A DNA stretch of 64,000 nt. Origin: Flaveria trinervia (taxonomy: Eukaryota > Streptophyta > Magnoliopsida > Asterales > Asteraceae). The notes below the pieces were generated by a model, which was given only the letters and a program-made list of their open reading frames with translations, had not been told where the DNA came from and did no database searches. The stretch is from positions 33,499,715 through 33,563,714 of the forward strand of contig CM046453.1 in the NCBI GenBank assembly GCA_025506515.1. Reading direction: 5' to 3'. Shown piece by piece: positions 23,201 to 35,466 of this stretch. The position numbers and the translations under genes were made by a program. Position 1 is the first letter of the stretch, and each line of letters opens with the position of its first letter.

Positions 23201-23549
23201 ACTTCTTGGCAGAGTAAGAAACAAACATCTGTTGCTACATCCACTACTGAAGCAGAGTACATTGCTGCTACAAGTTGTACATCTCAGGTACGCTGGCTTC
23301 TGAACCAATTATTGGATTATGGCATTACAGAGACTACGACTCCATTATTAATGGATAGTGCTTCAGCTCTGTGCATTGTCAAGAATCCAGTCCAGCACTC
23401 TAGGACCAAACATATAGAGATCAGACACCATTTTATTAGGGATTGTTTTGAAAAAGGTCTGATTGATCCAAAGTTTGTGCCTAGTGCCTTTGGATAGTTC
23501 AACTTTCCAAAACCTTGTGTTAAGGCTTGGTATGCTGCAGCTAGAATAA
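20271..23549 (+). pseudogene. pol: Alpha-2 pol, degenerate
   Basis: Protease with intact D-S-G (IWYVDSGGSMHM, about 20300); gag-pre-integrase 20460-20880; integrase 20894-21232, where VDDYSRFVW and NGVVEKKNR are clear but the second catalytic Asp, normally in RSDNGTE, is lost (RRVNGTE); RT 22178-22660 with YVDDIIF; RNase H with SDSDYAG and EAEYIAA to the natural end LRLGMLQLE-TAA at 23547-23549. Frameshifts or stops near 20455, 20660, 21230, 21630, 22420, 22580, 22680, 22740 and 23490. It cannot give an active enzyme as read. Confidence 0.9.
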
Positions 23550-24165
23550 GTGATAACTACTGATGATCTCAGTAAACAAGTACTGATGATCATTAGTAAA
23601 CATGTCACAAATATGTACTAATTCTGTTAAAAGAAACTGATGCAGTTACAACTACTGATATAGTTATAACTCCTGATGTCAGTAGAAATAGATAAGTACT
23701 GATGTCCTATGAAACAACTGAAATCAGCTAAAAAGTCTGATGAGTAAGTGTTGAGGACAGTATGAAACAGCTGAAAAGCTAAGAATTGACGAAAACTACT
23801 CATGAGAATTTTCACTTCAGTCGTTTCCACAAACTGCTGTTTCACTCTAAATAGCCGATGACAAAACCATGTATTCAGTAGTTTCACAACTATTGATGAC
23901 TAATACCAAGTCCTCAGTTGTTTACAACAGCTGAAGACAAAACCAAGGTTTTCAGTAGTTTCACAACTACTGATGACTAAAACCAAGTCTTCAGTTGTTT
24001 TCAAATGTCTGATAGTTAAAACCAAGTCTTTAGTTGTTTTCATAACAACTGATGCCAACACCAACACTTTCAGTCGTTCTCTTTTCAGCCTTTTCTTAAC
24101 CTATAAATACCTGCACTTATAGCCAAACGTTTCATTAGCAGTTTTCAAACCTTTCTCTTTCAACA
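23550..24165 (+). repeat. Alpha-2 pol-ORF3 spacer with tandem hairpin array
   Basis: Noncoding. From about 23870 to 24070, units of about 39 bp each hold CAGTAGTT...AACTACTG or CAGTTGTT...AACAACTG arms followed by a CCAAG-type block. The last stretch before the ATG contains TATAAATACC (about 24102). Confidence 0.7.
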
Positions 24166-27100
24166 ATGGCGACCATGAAACTCAAACCCCGACACAACTG
24201 TGTTGCCTACCTTCCGAAATCGGCCTTCTGGAACAAGTTTGACACGCCATCGATCTTATGGTGGATTCCCCATACAGAACAACCTTTCTTCTGAATCCTA
24301 CCATATATCCTGACTCCTTATCCTAGTTCTAGATCAACGTCTCTATAATAACTGGTGAGAATGATAGACAAATCACTCTCCAGTCGTTGGTGAACCAGAA
24401 ACATGTGCTCATCACCCCCGACATCATTCGCAAAACCCTAAATTTGCATGATGGCACCTATCCTAAAGAATACCCGAAAGGCACCACTGATATGTCTTTT
24501 ATCCAAAATGGGTATGAAGGCGACTTAAGTGCTATAACCATACTTAAAAAGCACTTCCATGATGCTGAACGACTTATCTTTCATATGGTGAATGTCTGCC
24601 TTGCATCAAACACATCTTCTGGGGATCAGATGTCTTCCCGATGAGAACAGGTATTGCACTCTATCCTTGAATGCCAAAATCTAAATTTTTCTGAGATAGT
24701 GTTCATGGAACTAAAGGATTTGGCTCAGAAACCTGTGGCAAACAGATGGATACTTTATCCCAGGTTTCTGATGGCCATAATTTTGAATCAATTACAATTT
24801 GATGGCCTTGTTGGTCTTGGAGTCCCTGCTCCAGCTGTTTTAGCTGAGATATACTCCCGACATAACTCAGACCCTACTCTTAAAGGGGCTGCCCGGATGC
24901 TAAAACCCAAGCAGAGGGAACCCATAGCCTCCACTTCCAGATCCAAAGTCCCCACAAAACCCAAATCCAAAAAGCCCAAAAAGGCTACTCAGGGAGATGA
25001 GTCCCTTGAGGATGCCCCTTTACCACAAACACAGGAACTACATACCGGTTATAACCCCCCAGTTATGTCCAAGACTCAACCTACTGACGCCACACAGGTA
25101 TCCTCTCAACAGGATCCTGTTGCAACCACAATTGGGGATCCCACATTTCTGGAACCTATCTCAATTGAGAGGGTTACCATTGAAGAGCACCTCTCACCCC
25201 GGGTGCATTCTGCTTCAGACCAATCTCCACATGCAACCGCCTTTCAAAGCCCAACACTGATAATTGCTAAAGTGCCGAGTCAGTTGCATTCCTCACCCCC
25301 TCCCTAGAAACCACTTACCACTGGGAATACCTCAACCATTGAGGGGGAGGACCAAAATGCTTCTGATAACCCACAACACATGGGTTACAATGTTCACTCT
25401 CCAAGTGTAGAAATGGAGAATAGAACATCTGGTAAGGCTGCCACTTCTACTGATTCAGCAAATGATCAGGATGAAGTTGGTAACATCCATAAGACCTTAC
25501 CAGAGGCAACTTCCAATAAAGGACAACAGTCCTGAGGCAGGAAGTCCGTAGTACCAAGAACAAGGGGCACATGCTTCTACTGATCTACACTCAGAGCATG
25601 TACATCCTGATTCAATCAGGAGGTCAGGTGATTCAGCACAGACTGATGATGACCTAGGCTTTTTCTATGATGTATTAGCCCATAATACCATCCTAGAGAC
25701 TAAGGTGAGCAGAATCAAAGAGTTGCTAGCCCACATGTCTCAGGATCAAAGTCCATATACCTCACAAACCCCACAGATGGCACCTTCTATTGAAGGTTCC
25801 CCAAACACCGAGCCTACATACTTAACTGAGCCACTAGCCACTACTTTTGGCACCACCTCTCAGGGACAGAACCCCTCTGAGCAGATGGTTGCTATCTTTC
25901 AAAACTCCTTACCTCTCATCACTCCCATCATCACTGACATAGTGTATAAAGCCATTGATGAGAGGATATCGTCAAATCTACAAACCCTCATTGATAATGT
26001 TGTTCATAAATCTCTTTCTGCCTTTCAAGCCCCTGATCCCAATGCAACCAAAAAGGGGGAGACTTCCAAGTCTAAGGCAGTGAAAGAAAAGAAAAGAAAA
26101 AGAGTTGATGATGAGAAAGAACCTGCAAAAGAGAAGGAGATGGAGAAGAACTGATCTCAAAACAGCTGATCACATATAAAAGAAAGAAAAGTGCTGAGTC
26201 AAAAGCTGATGAAGATAAATCCTTAGAAGATCTTGTCAAAGATGCCGATGAAGCTCACAGCAGATCCATGGATAAAATTATAGATCAGCTCTTTCGACAA
26301 GGTCATGACACAGCTACACTAGACTGAGATCAGAAGGCTGGAAATAGAAGAGATTCAAGCTAGATGGGCCGGTTATAATGTGTTGGAAAGGGAAAGATTG
26401 GAGATAATGATGAGATTCATTGCCAAATACCTTGGAAGATCATCGATAGAGATAAAGGCCTGGTCTAGAGACATTATCTTGGAGATAACCAAGAAAATCT
26501 GCTCTGCTAGAGGCTATAATAAAGGGTTGATCATCGAAGCACTGGATGAAACAGGTGTAGGGAAGAGAACTGAAATGGCAAAGCTCTCCAAAGCCAAACT
26601 CACCACCAAAATGCTAAGTCAGTCTTCTCACACTCCCACTCAAACACAACCCTTATCTCTAAAATCTCCCAAATCTATCCCTAAACCAAATCCACCCACA
26701 ACTCAACCCACAAAACCAATTCCTTTACCCCAAAAACCACCTCAAACCCAGTGATACACCCAGAAGGAGGAGAAGGGTGTTGAGGGTAGAAGAAGATGAA
26801 GAAGAGGATGATGATGATGATAGTCTGTCAATCTCTGCTGTTCTCAAACTCAATCACCTGAGCACAGAAGTCAACAAGTGATTACTCCTAACTTGCAAAT
26901 GCAGATGGTGAAGGTAAAGATTGAAGAAGCAGAAGAGTAGAAAGAGCATGATGAGAAGTTTCTCAAGATGGTTGATAAGGATTTCCCTCAGTCCTCATCC
27001 ATTCAAGAAATGAAGAAACAGGCTCTGAGGCTGTACACTCTTAGACATACCTTTCAACATCAAAAAGAAAGAGTGCGGATCTGACTAGACCCCAAGGTAA

Positions 27101-27543
27101 GTTCTAGAATTCATAAGAAGAATATACCAAGTAGATATCATGGCCAAGTGAAGAAGACCTTGAATGCTGCAATTACATTGGCCATGGTAGTCTCACCCTG
27201 GGAAATCATTGACGAATTCAAGAGAGCTCACAACTCCAAGACAACCCCTCAATCTATTCTTGAGAACAAAATGATCAAGAAGGGGTTGTTATAAAAAAGA
27301 CTTGAAGATCTTCAGAAGAGTGAACTCCAGTTGTTGCTTGAAGGCTCTCACCCTGATGAATTTGCTTACAGAGAGATAACAACTGTGGAGTTGAAAAATG
27401 GAAAGACAGTCAGATACCTGTCTGAGTATTATGGCCCAGAGTTCTTCTTCAAGGGAGAAGTAGAAGAACTCACCAAGGAGGAACAAGTTGTTCTCCTTGA
27501 GGCCTATGCCAGTCAATCTTATAGACTCATTAATGGGAATTAG
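24166..27543 (+). pseudogene. Alpha-2 ORF3 (env-position protein, unknown function)
   Basis: ATG at 24166 (MATMKLKPRHNCVAYL). Readable blocks: 24387-24644 (VLITPDIIRKTLNLHDG, then GYEGDLSAITILKKHF), 24654-25307 (LDLAQKP-type motif LKDLAQKPVANRWILYPRF, then a K/P/S-rich tail), 25705-26154 (disordered, ending in a basic stretch), 26380-26754 (helical RLEIMMRFIAKYLGRS), 27331-27543 (ELQLLLEGSHPDEFAYR to YRLINGN-TAG). The stop is natural: Alpha-3 stops at the same place. About 1,126 codons including breaks. No signal peptide, membrane helix or catalytic motif recognised. It resembles proteins seen in composite retroelements; function unknown. Confidence 0.7.
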
Positions 27544-27738
27544 GTTTCATGGTTGGGACAAGACTCTGTGTCCAGTTTCCTAAGACAGAGTTCCCTTCCA
27601 TACTTACCCAATCAAAAGATTAGAAACTTTTTCCCGGCCTATGCTTAACTAATTACCTCTGAAGCTGATCAAGAGGGTGTTTCTGCCAAGAATAAGTGGG
27701 ATCATCAATAAGTTTAGAGGTTTTGGCTGCATTGGTTC

Positions 27739-27748
27739 AGGGGGGGTT
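27739..27748 (+). other. Alpha-2 polypurine tract
   Basis: AGGGGGGGTT immediately before the 3' LTR. The 195 bases between the ORF3 stop and this tract show no other gene. Confidence 0.88.
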
Positions 27749-28604
27749 TGTTGGACCAAAAGAACTAATGAGCCTGATCAGAAAAACCTCTAAGTCCCAC
27801 AGACATTACAACTGCTGAAGAAGATCACAACAGCTGAAGACATCAGCTGATTAGAAGGTCTGAAGACAAAGTCTGAAGACAAGAACTGAAGACTACTACT
27901 GAAGACAAAGTCTGAAGTAAAGAACTGAAGACAACGTCTGAAGCTATCAGCTGAAGACAACGTCTGAAGCTATCAGCTGAAGACAATCTCTGAAAGTAAA
28001 GTACTGAAGACAAAGTCTGAAAGTAAAGTATTGAGACAAAGTCTGAAGCTATCAGCTGAAGACAAAGTCTGAAAGTAAAAGTCTGAAGAACAAAGTCTGA
28101 AGAACAAAGACCGAAGACAAAGACCGAAGACCAAAGTGATCAGTAGTTGTCACAACAGCTGAAGTTATGAACCTCAGTAGTTGTGATGGTTTCCTTTCGG
28201 TACTTGTAATTTACTTTTCAGTAGTTATAGTTTCAGTAGTTTAGTTTCAGTAGTTTTATGTTTTTGTACTTAAGCATTCTCTGAGATGTAATCAGTAGTT
28301 GAGAACATTCTCAGTAGTTTGCATAGTTTTAGTAGTTTGAATAATTCCGTTAGATGTCACTATCAAGTGACATCAGCAGACGTCACATATCCTATATAAG
28401 GAATGTTGACCTAGTTGTAAAGTGTGACATTGAGCCACAACGAAAGCATATGAATGAAATATCTCTTTTGCAGAATTCTCTCTGTTTATATCCGTGTACT
28501 GTTACATTGAATATCTATTGTGTTCTTGTGAATTGTTTAATTCGCTGTTCGAATTCCGCGGCAATACTCTCTAATTAATCAAACTTGGATCACTGATCCT
28601 AACA
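27749..28604 (+). repeat. Alpha-2 3' LTR
   Basis: 856 bp, same ends as the 5' LTR, with scattered substitutions and indels. Followed by the target duplication cttgg (28605-28609). Confidence 0.93.
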
Positions 28605-31158
28605 CTTGGAGACTCAGGTGAGGAACTTTCTCCCCTTAGCCTCATTTTCCTTTCTTTCTCTCCTCCTTAATCTCCTTAGATGCATCTTCCTTTTCCCTTG
28701 TCACTCACAAACCTTTGTGACTCAGGATGGAGAGAGCTTTGGCCTTCATTGCTCGTTGCAGCATCTGAGCTCAGGCCAGAGAGAGGTTGAGAAGCACCTT
28801 CACCAGCAGGTGTCTCAGAAGGAATATGGATCTCTGCAGCAGTTGGAGATGATGAGACAGGGCTCTTAGGTTCAGTCACTGGGCCTTTAGTCAAGGTTTC
28901 CCCTATGAAGCTAATCTTAGGGTCTGCCTTAATATCTAGTTGATCGATGACATTGCCTGATTGCCTAAGTCTCCTTCTTAAGCCGAACTCTACAGTGATC
29001 TTGTCTTGGATTTATTTAGCCAGTCTGTCAGCTTGTCTTGATTGGCTTGGGTTGACAAGTGGCATGTTGACTAGATCCTGACCTTCATAGTAGTCCAAGG
29101 TCTAAAAATTGAAGACTTCTTACTGTCCTTGAACTCTTATGATGATGAGGGCCGTCCTATTGTTGTCATACCTACACCCAATGATATAATTGAAAGATGG
29201 TGAAGGTGAAATAGCCCTTGGTATCCCATCCTCAAATAAACTCTGTATGAAGGAGTCTGTGTAGTCCACATCAATGTGAACTAGAGGAGGTTGTTGAGAA
29301 TGCACGGTTACAAGTGAGGATGGTGAGTCCTCAATGTCCACTCTCTCTGAAGAACTCCCAGGTTCTATAGCTATAATGACTTTCTCCCCCTTTTTGGTAG
29401 CATCACCCACTTGCATAGGTGAGCTGGAAGATAGATCAATCACATCCACACGTTCTTGTGTTCCTGGTTGAGCTCTTCTTAAGGGTCTCCCAACTAGTTT
29501 TTCCTTAAGATATGAAATCTCAAGTTGCTGATCATTGATCCTGTTGTGTAAGGTAGTCACCTGAGATTTAAGGTGACTGACCTTTGAGACTAAGTGAGTG
29601 CATGTTTTAGACAGTTTTTGCACTTTTAGTCTCAGATCCCCCTCATCTTCATCAAAAGAATCACTAGGGGTGGAGAAGATTGGACCAGAGTCCTTTCTCT
29701 TAAGACTAGTTCTAAGTTCTTGGCTACTAGATTTCCACTGCTCACTGGCAGTCTCAGTTGAGATGTTAGTGGGCTGTGTTGCCATGGTTGAGGTCTTAAT
29801 GATGTAATCACTTTCAGAAGTGAGAGCCTCTTCCATATGGACATCTTGAATAGGTTCAGGAGTGTCCACCTCAGTTATAGGTGACTGATATGGGATAGAT
29901 GTAGGAGACTCAGGAGTACTCATCTCTTTTTGAGTAGAGGGAAAGAAGAGAGATTCATTATACTCACTCAAACCTATATCTTCATCAGTGTAGAAATCAA
30001 GGTTGAGAATTGGTTGGTTGAGATCTATAGGCTAGGGATGGTAACTGTCCCTTGAAGGTTAGTCATTTGAGTGTTGAGACTCAGAGTGATGGCTTAAGGA
30101 AGTAGGGCTAATGAGCTTATCAGGCTAAGCATGAGGAACCTCAGCACTGATTCTTGAAGAGATGGGAGTGGTCTGCTCCTCAGGAGAAGTGGGAGCCCCA
30201 GTGTCCACTTCTTCCTGTATGGGTGAGTATACGGGGGCCTTCATAGACTGAATAGTCTGAGCAGGGGTTCGTTTGGATTTTCTTTGGTAGGAGATGGAGA
30301 TTTGAGGCTGTGTGGGTGGTTGGGAAGTAACAGGTGTGGGTTCCACACTAGCTTGTGCTGCTAGGTTGTCACCTTGAGCAATGAGCTCTAACATTTTTGG
30401 GACTAGGGCTATTTCTACCCCAAAGAATCCAACGGTGGACTTTCTCGGTATTTTAAAGATGTCGGGCTTCATCCGTCCCAATTTAAGAATGTTACATGTT
30501 TCCCTTAACTGTGAGCCCAGTTCGCAGTTAAGAATGTACTGGACATATCTAGGAAATATGTAATACTCTAAGGAGTCTAAATTAGCAAGTAAATTATATA
30601 AACAAACTGAGAATACCTGAATTTGACCCCCTGAACCATTCCATGGACTATGAAGGAGAGATCCTCAGGAATTTGCTCCCATCCACCATGCTTGTTTGAT
30701 AAGCTGTGGATGACCACATGGAGCAGGAATCTCCATTGGGATGAGACCTTCCCTTTCCTAAAGGTCTTTACAGAGAAATCTCCCTCATACCCCATCTGCT
30801 CAAAGGAATGATTGAAAGCTTCCTTTGGGAAAAATACCTCACCTTCTTCATCATCCAGCTGAAGATGTCGGTTGATGATGGCCGGAGTGATGAAGATTGT
30901 TCTCCCCTGCACTGTGGTAGACAATGCCCTCTCCGCATCCATAATGACCTCTTGGTAGGTCTTCCAGAATTCAAGCAACTGATCCTCATAGAGTGGAGGA
31001 TCAATGGTTAGGGAGGTGAAGTAGTTGGACAGAGATAAGAAATGGCAAACCTCTGAGAAATGAGGATCTTTCTCAGAGCATAACAGAGCAACCTGATTCT
31101 GTTGTCTGTGTAGCTACATGGTAAAGTTGGGATCATTTCTGTGAGCAAGGTTGGCCAT
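28605..31158 (-). pseudogene. Beta ORF3, N-terminal and middle part
   Basis: Minus-strand ATG at 31158 (MANLAHRNDP). Block 30978-30600 shows the motif shared with Alpha ORF3: TIFITPAIINRHLQLDD, then GYEGDFSVKTFRKGK and WRFLLHVVIHSLS. Block 30481-30125 is P/Q/S-rich. Block 29971-29120 contains a leucine-rich coiled coil (about 29490-29650; LRLKVQKLSKTC, then VSHLKSQVTTLHNRI). Stops and frameshifts near 30600, 30120, 29985 and 29115. Cut at 28604 by Alpha-2; the C-terminal part is at 15318-16346. Position and coiled coil fit the env-like ORF of Sireviruses, but no membrane segment is visible. Confidence 0.68.
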
Positions 31159-31770
31159 TTTGAAGTAGCTTAAGGACAAAGAAAGAAGAAAGAAAGAAAT
31201 TTCAGAGAGAAATTTAGGGTTTTAGGTTTAGAGGAAGAACAGATGATAGAAAGAGGTGGGAAACCATTGGGTTTATATGTGAGAAAGATTTCAGATAAAG
31301 TTTAATGAACAAGGATAAACTTTGAAATCTGGATGTCGGTCCCACCTCTGAAAAGTAGTTTACTTTTGCTCAAAAAGTAGTTTTCTTGGAAAACAAAAAG
31401 CTTCCGAAGGTTAATTATCTTCGGAAGTTTTAATTAAAAAGCTTCCGAAGCTAAAATGACTTCGGAAGAATTTCCTGAGAGATTTGAAAATTTTGCTTCA
31501 GAAGAAAAATTAAAACTTGAGTGCTTTGTGTATAAACTAACAAAGCTTCCGAGAGTTAATTTTGCTTCGGAAGTAAATGGTCCTTGAAAATGAGTAAGTG
31601 TATGAGACAAGTATTTATGCTTCAGAAGATAAATTTGAAAACTCTTCCGAAGGTAAATTTCTTAGACAATTATTTATTTTGAAGGCATGATTTACTTCCG
31701 AAGTTAAAAGCATAATTTCCGAAGTATCAGAAATTTTCAAAAGTCTAAGGAAAGTCTTCAAAAAGAAATT
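31159..31770 (-). repeat. Beta pol-ORF3 spacer rich in CTTCCGAAG palindromes
   Basis: Noncoding. Between about 31390 and 31720 there are repeated 9-bp near-palindromes CTTCCGAAG/CTTCGGAAG and close variants, many paired as inverted repeats around AT-rich loops. The same word is repeated in the Beta LTRs and in the 3' part of Beta gag. Confidence 0.75.
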
Positions 31771-34456
31771 TTCATCCAAAGAAAACATGAGCTTTTGAAA
31801 GTGATGAACTAGACAACTTAGGACACACATAAATTTTAAAGAAATAATAAGAATTAGTTTTAAGAAAAGCATACTCAAAGTTTATCATCCCAATAGCTGA
31901 TATTAGATATTTAAATCTCTGTTCATCAAAGGCTTTTGTAAACAGATCAGCATATTGTTCATCTATGTGAACATTGACTAGTTTATTAATCCTTTTTCAT
32001 AGTTATCTCTTATTAAATGATACATGATATTGATGTGCTTTGTCCTTGAGTGCTGCACATGGTTCTCTGTGATTGAGATAGCACTGTTGTTGTCTATGTG
32101 AATGGGAGTCTCCTTGAAGTTTAACCCGTAGTCCAACATCTGATTTTGAATCCAAAGTACTTAAGCACAGCAGCTTGCAGCAGCAATGTATTCAGCTTCA
32201 GCAGTTGATGCAGAGACACAGTATTGTTTCTTGCATTGCCATGAGACAACCCTTCCACCTAGAAATTGACATCCCCCAGATGTAGAGTTTGCAGTCATGT
32301 TGCAACCACCATAATCACTATCTGTATAGGCATACAGATTGAAGTCAGATTCTTAGGATATCATAGTCCAAGTGTTGATGCACCTTGAGGTATCTTAGAA
32401 TCCTCTTGACAGTGATAAGGTGAGATATCTTAGGGTTGGCTTGATATCTTGCACAAATACATGTAGCAAACATGATATCAGGCCTGCTAGCAGTAAGATA
32501 CATAAGAGACCCAATCATAGCCCTATATAAATGCTCATCTACACACTTCCCCTCAAGATCAGGACCAAGAGAGTGGTTTCTAGCTATGGGTGTCTTAGCA
32601 ATCTTACAGACAGTCATGTTGAATCTCTTGAGTATGTCCTGAATATACTTTGACTGACTTATGAAGATTCCATCTTCAACTTGCTTCACTTGAATTCCCA
32701 GAAAGAAATTGAGTTCCCCCATGGCACTCATTTCAAATCTGTCTTTCATCAGCTTCTCAAAGTCTTTGCAGAGCTTTGGATTAGTTGAACCAAAGATGAT
32801 GTCATCCACATATGCTTGAACTAGCAATATGTCTTTTCCTTGTACTTTGATGAAGAGAGTTCCATCTATAGTACCCCTCCTGTATCCATGTTTACAGAGA
32901 TACTCAGAAAGTGTCTCATACCACTTCCTGGGTGCCTGATGCAGCCCATAGAGAGCTTTGTCAAGCTTGCAGACATAATCGGAGATAAGGATCTACAAAA
33001 CCAGGTGGCTGTTTGACATAAACCTCTTCATCTATCACTCCATACAAAAAGGCACACTTCACATCAAGTTGAAAGACCTTGAAGTTCTTGGATGCAGCAA
33101 ATGCTAGGAATATCCTAACAACTTCTAATCTTGCCACTGGAGCAAAGACATCAGTGTAGTCTATCCCTTCTTGTGTGTATCCTTGAACAACCAGTCTAGC
33201 TTTGTTCTTGATGATGATGCCTCTATCATCTTTCTTGTTCCTAAACACCCATTTGGTTACAATGGTAGTCTTCGAGAAGGAAGAGGACAAAGGTTCCAAA
33301 CTTTCTGCCTTTTGAATTGAAGCAGCTATTGTTGCATAGCTTCAACCTAACTTCCATCCTTTAGAGCTTCATCAACTTTCTTTGGCTCTATCTGGGATAG
33401 AAAACAAGAGTGAAAACAAACATTTGCTTCATGGGTTTGTCCTCTTGTCTTTACCCCTGAGACAACATCTCCAATGATGTTTGTGGTAGGGTGAGACTTG
33501 TGGATCCTAAGCTGAGGGATCATAGCAAGTTGTTAAGAAAGATCTAAATTAGAAAAATTTAGATCTGGCATAGATGTTTCTCCCACCACATCAGCACACT
33601 CTTCAAGTGAAACTTGATCCAAGCAGTGTGTGACATCATTGATGTTCTCATCAATGGTGTGGTTAGTGACATCAAGAAATTCTTGGTCACAGTCACCACC
33701 ACCATTGTTGTCTTCCATAGTTGAGGTCTTCTTGTCCGATTGAACGAGCCTCTGAGCTGGAATTTGAAGGCATACCAGATGTATGAGCTGAATTTGTCAT
33801 TGTTCGGCTTACAAAAACCTCATTTGCAGAAGTGGTTCCAACTGGAGCTGAAGATATATGTCTTGAAGGTCTTCCTAGGTCAAATCTTGGATTAGGATCA
33901 CCTATATTTAAATTTTCTGCAGATCCTGAACATTCTCACAAGATTTGTTAAAACAGTTGGTAACCAAATCAAGATCAAACAACTAATCTGGACCAGAACT
34001 AGCACCACAGGGTTGTGTTCATTGAAAGTCACATTGCCGACTCCTCAACAATTCTAGTTCTGAGATTGTAACGCTATAAGCCTTAGCTTGGAAAGAGTAT
34101 CCAATAAGTGTCCATCATTTGATTTCTCAGCAAACTTGGCAATTTGATCTTTGGTACTCAAGATGGTGCAAGGACATCTAAATGACCTGAGAAAACCATA
34201 AAGGTTTCTCTTGTCCAAAGTTCATAAGGAGTCTTACCATGAGTCTTAACTACTAAAACTATGTTCTCTGCACATAGCAGCAGTGTGACTCCTCTGCCCA
34301 AAAGGTGATGGGCAGTTTAGAGTCAGACAGCATGATTCTTCTTGCAGCTTCAATAAGTATCTTGTTTCTCCTCTCAGCAACACCATTTGCTGGGAGTCCT
34401 GGGAGCACAAAATTGTCTTGTAAACCCTTTTCATCATAGAATTATCAGGATAGGTT
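31771..34456 (-). pseudogene. pol: Beta pol, distal part (end of integrase, RT, RNase H)
   Basis: Continues the pol gene interrupted by Alpha-3. The first codons after the break correspond to integrase sequence downstream of the second catalytic Asp and include the region upstream of the Glu. RT: 33299-32961 (WVFRNKKDDRGIIIKNKARL) and 32827-32345 with AYVDDIIFGS near 32805; RNase H follows to about 31890 with SRTKHINI-type motifs, and the frame then runs to a TGA near 31771. Stops and frameshifts near 34240, 33960, 33530, 32960, 32345 and 32160. Confidence 0.85.
34452..34456 (+). repeat. Probable target site duplication of Alpha-3
   Basis: aggtt to the left; tggtt at 46774-46778 to the right. 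Four of five bases match, and the right LTR end has also lost one base, so the duplication is probable rather than exact. Confidence 0.6.
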
Positions 34457-35248
34457 TGTTTAGGATCTCAGCCTCTTGGTTTATCGATTGAACAGATATA
34501 GCAGCGGAATAGCTCAGAATTAGACAAATTCAAACAAGAACATTTGATATAAAACGATAAAAGAACTTTGTTATAGAGAGAGAAATATCCGACAAAAGGA
34601 ATATTGCATTAAGATTGTCGGCCTCAAAGGCACGATTACAGGTGAGTCATCCTTCCTTATAAAGGAAAGTGTGACGTAGGCTGATGTCACTTGAAAGTGA
34701 CATGTAACCGTTTGATAACTACTGATGTTTAACAACTACTGAAGATGTCAACAACTGACATCTTCTTACAAATGTTCCTAAGTGTTAAACATCTTATTTA
34801 CAACTACTGAAAAACATAAAACTACTGATACTACAACAACTGAAGAACAACCTCTTCAGTTGTTTACAAGTACTGAAAAGAAAGTAAACAAACTACTGAA
34901 AAGAAAAGAAACTACTGAAGAAGAAAAACCATCACACAACGACTGAAGAAGCCCTCTTCAGCTGTTGTCATCAGCTGTTAACATCAGCTGATGTCTTCAG
35001 TACTTGAACATCAGACTTTGTCTTTCAGCTGTTGATCTTCAGTCTTTGTCTTCAGTACTTGTTGAAGTCTTCAGACTTTAGATCTTCAGCTGTTGTCTCA
35101 GTCTTTGTCTTCAGTACTTCAGACGTACTTCAGCAGTTGTATTCTTCAGACTTTGTAGAACAGCTGATCAGGTCTTCTTCAGCTGTTGTGATGTCCTGTG
35201 GACTTAGAGGTTTCTCTGATCAGGCTCATTGGTTCTTTTGGTCCAACA
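34457..35248 (-). repeat. Alpha-3 3' LTR
   Basis: 792 bp, TGTTGGACC...GATCCTAAACA on the minus strand; almost identical to 45981-46773. Confidence 0.93.
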
Positions 35249-35260
35249 AACTCCCCCTGA
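35249..35260 (-). other. Alpha-3 polypurine tract
   Basis: TCAGGGGGAGTT on the minus strand directly upstream of the 3' LTR. The 206 bases between it and the ORF3 stop show no other gene. Confidence 0.88.
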
Positions 35261-35466
35261 ACCAATGCAGCCAAAACCTCTAAGTTATTGACGAGTCCCA
35301 CTTATTTTGGCAGATAGATTGGTCTTTTTATCCTCTTGATCAGATGAGAAGTGCCCTTTTTCAGCACCGGCCTGGGAAGAAGTCTCTGATGATCTGTTTG
35401 GCATGATATGGTTGGGAGCTCTGTATTGGGGACTTGGACACCGAGCTGTTACCCCAACCATGAGAT

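Larger units (their letters stand above)
16347..28604 (+). mobile_element. Alpha-2: full-length copia element (Sirevirus-like), 12.3 kb
   Basis: Plus-strand element bounded by LTRs of 860 and 856 bp and flanked by the exact 5-bp duplication cttgg. It is inserted in ORF3 of Beta, in the opposite orientation. Order: LTR, PBS, gag 17434-20257, pol 20271-23549, spacer, ORF3 24166-27543, PPT, LTR. It is structurally complete but all genes are frameshifted, and the integrase lacks its second catalytic Asp. Its LTRs differ more than those of Alpha-3, so it is the older of the two guests. Confidence 0.93.

Noticed and set aside
24225..24300. Envelope-like signal peptide near the ORF3 N-terminus
   Set aside because: The first 40 residues are basic and polar with no hydrophobic core of sufficient length in any of the three copies.
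29120..29971. 283-codon open frame that could be annotated as a host serine/threonine-rich protein
   Set aside because: It lies in frame order with the flanking ORF3 blocks of Beta, between pol and the 3' LTR on the same strand, so it is part of ORF3.
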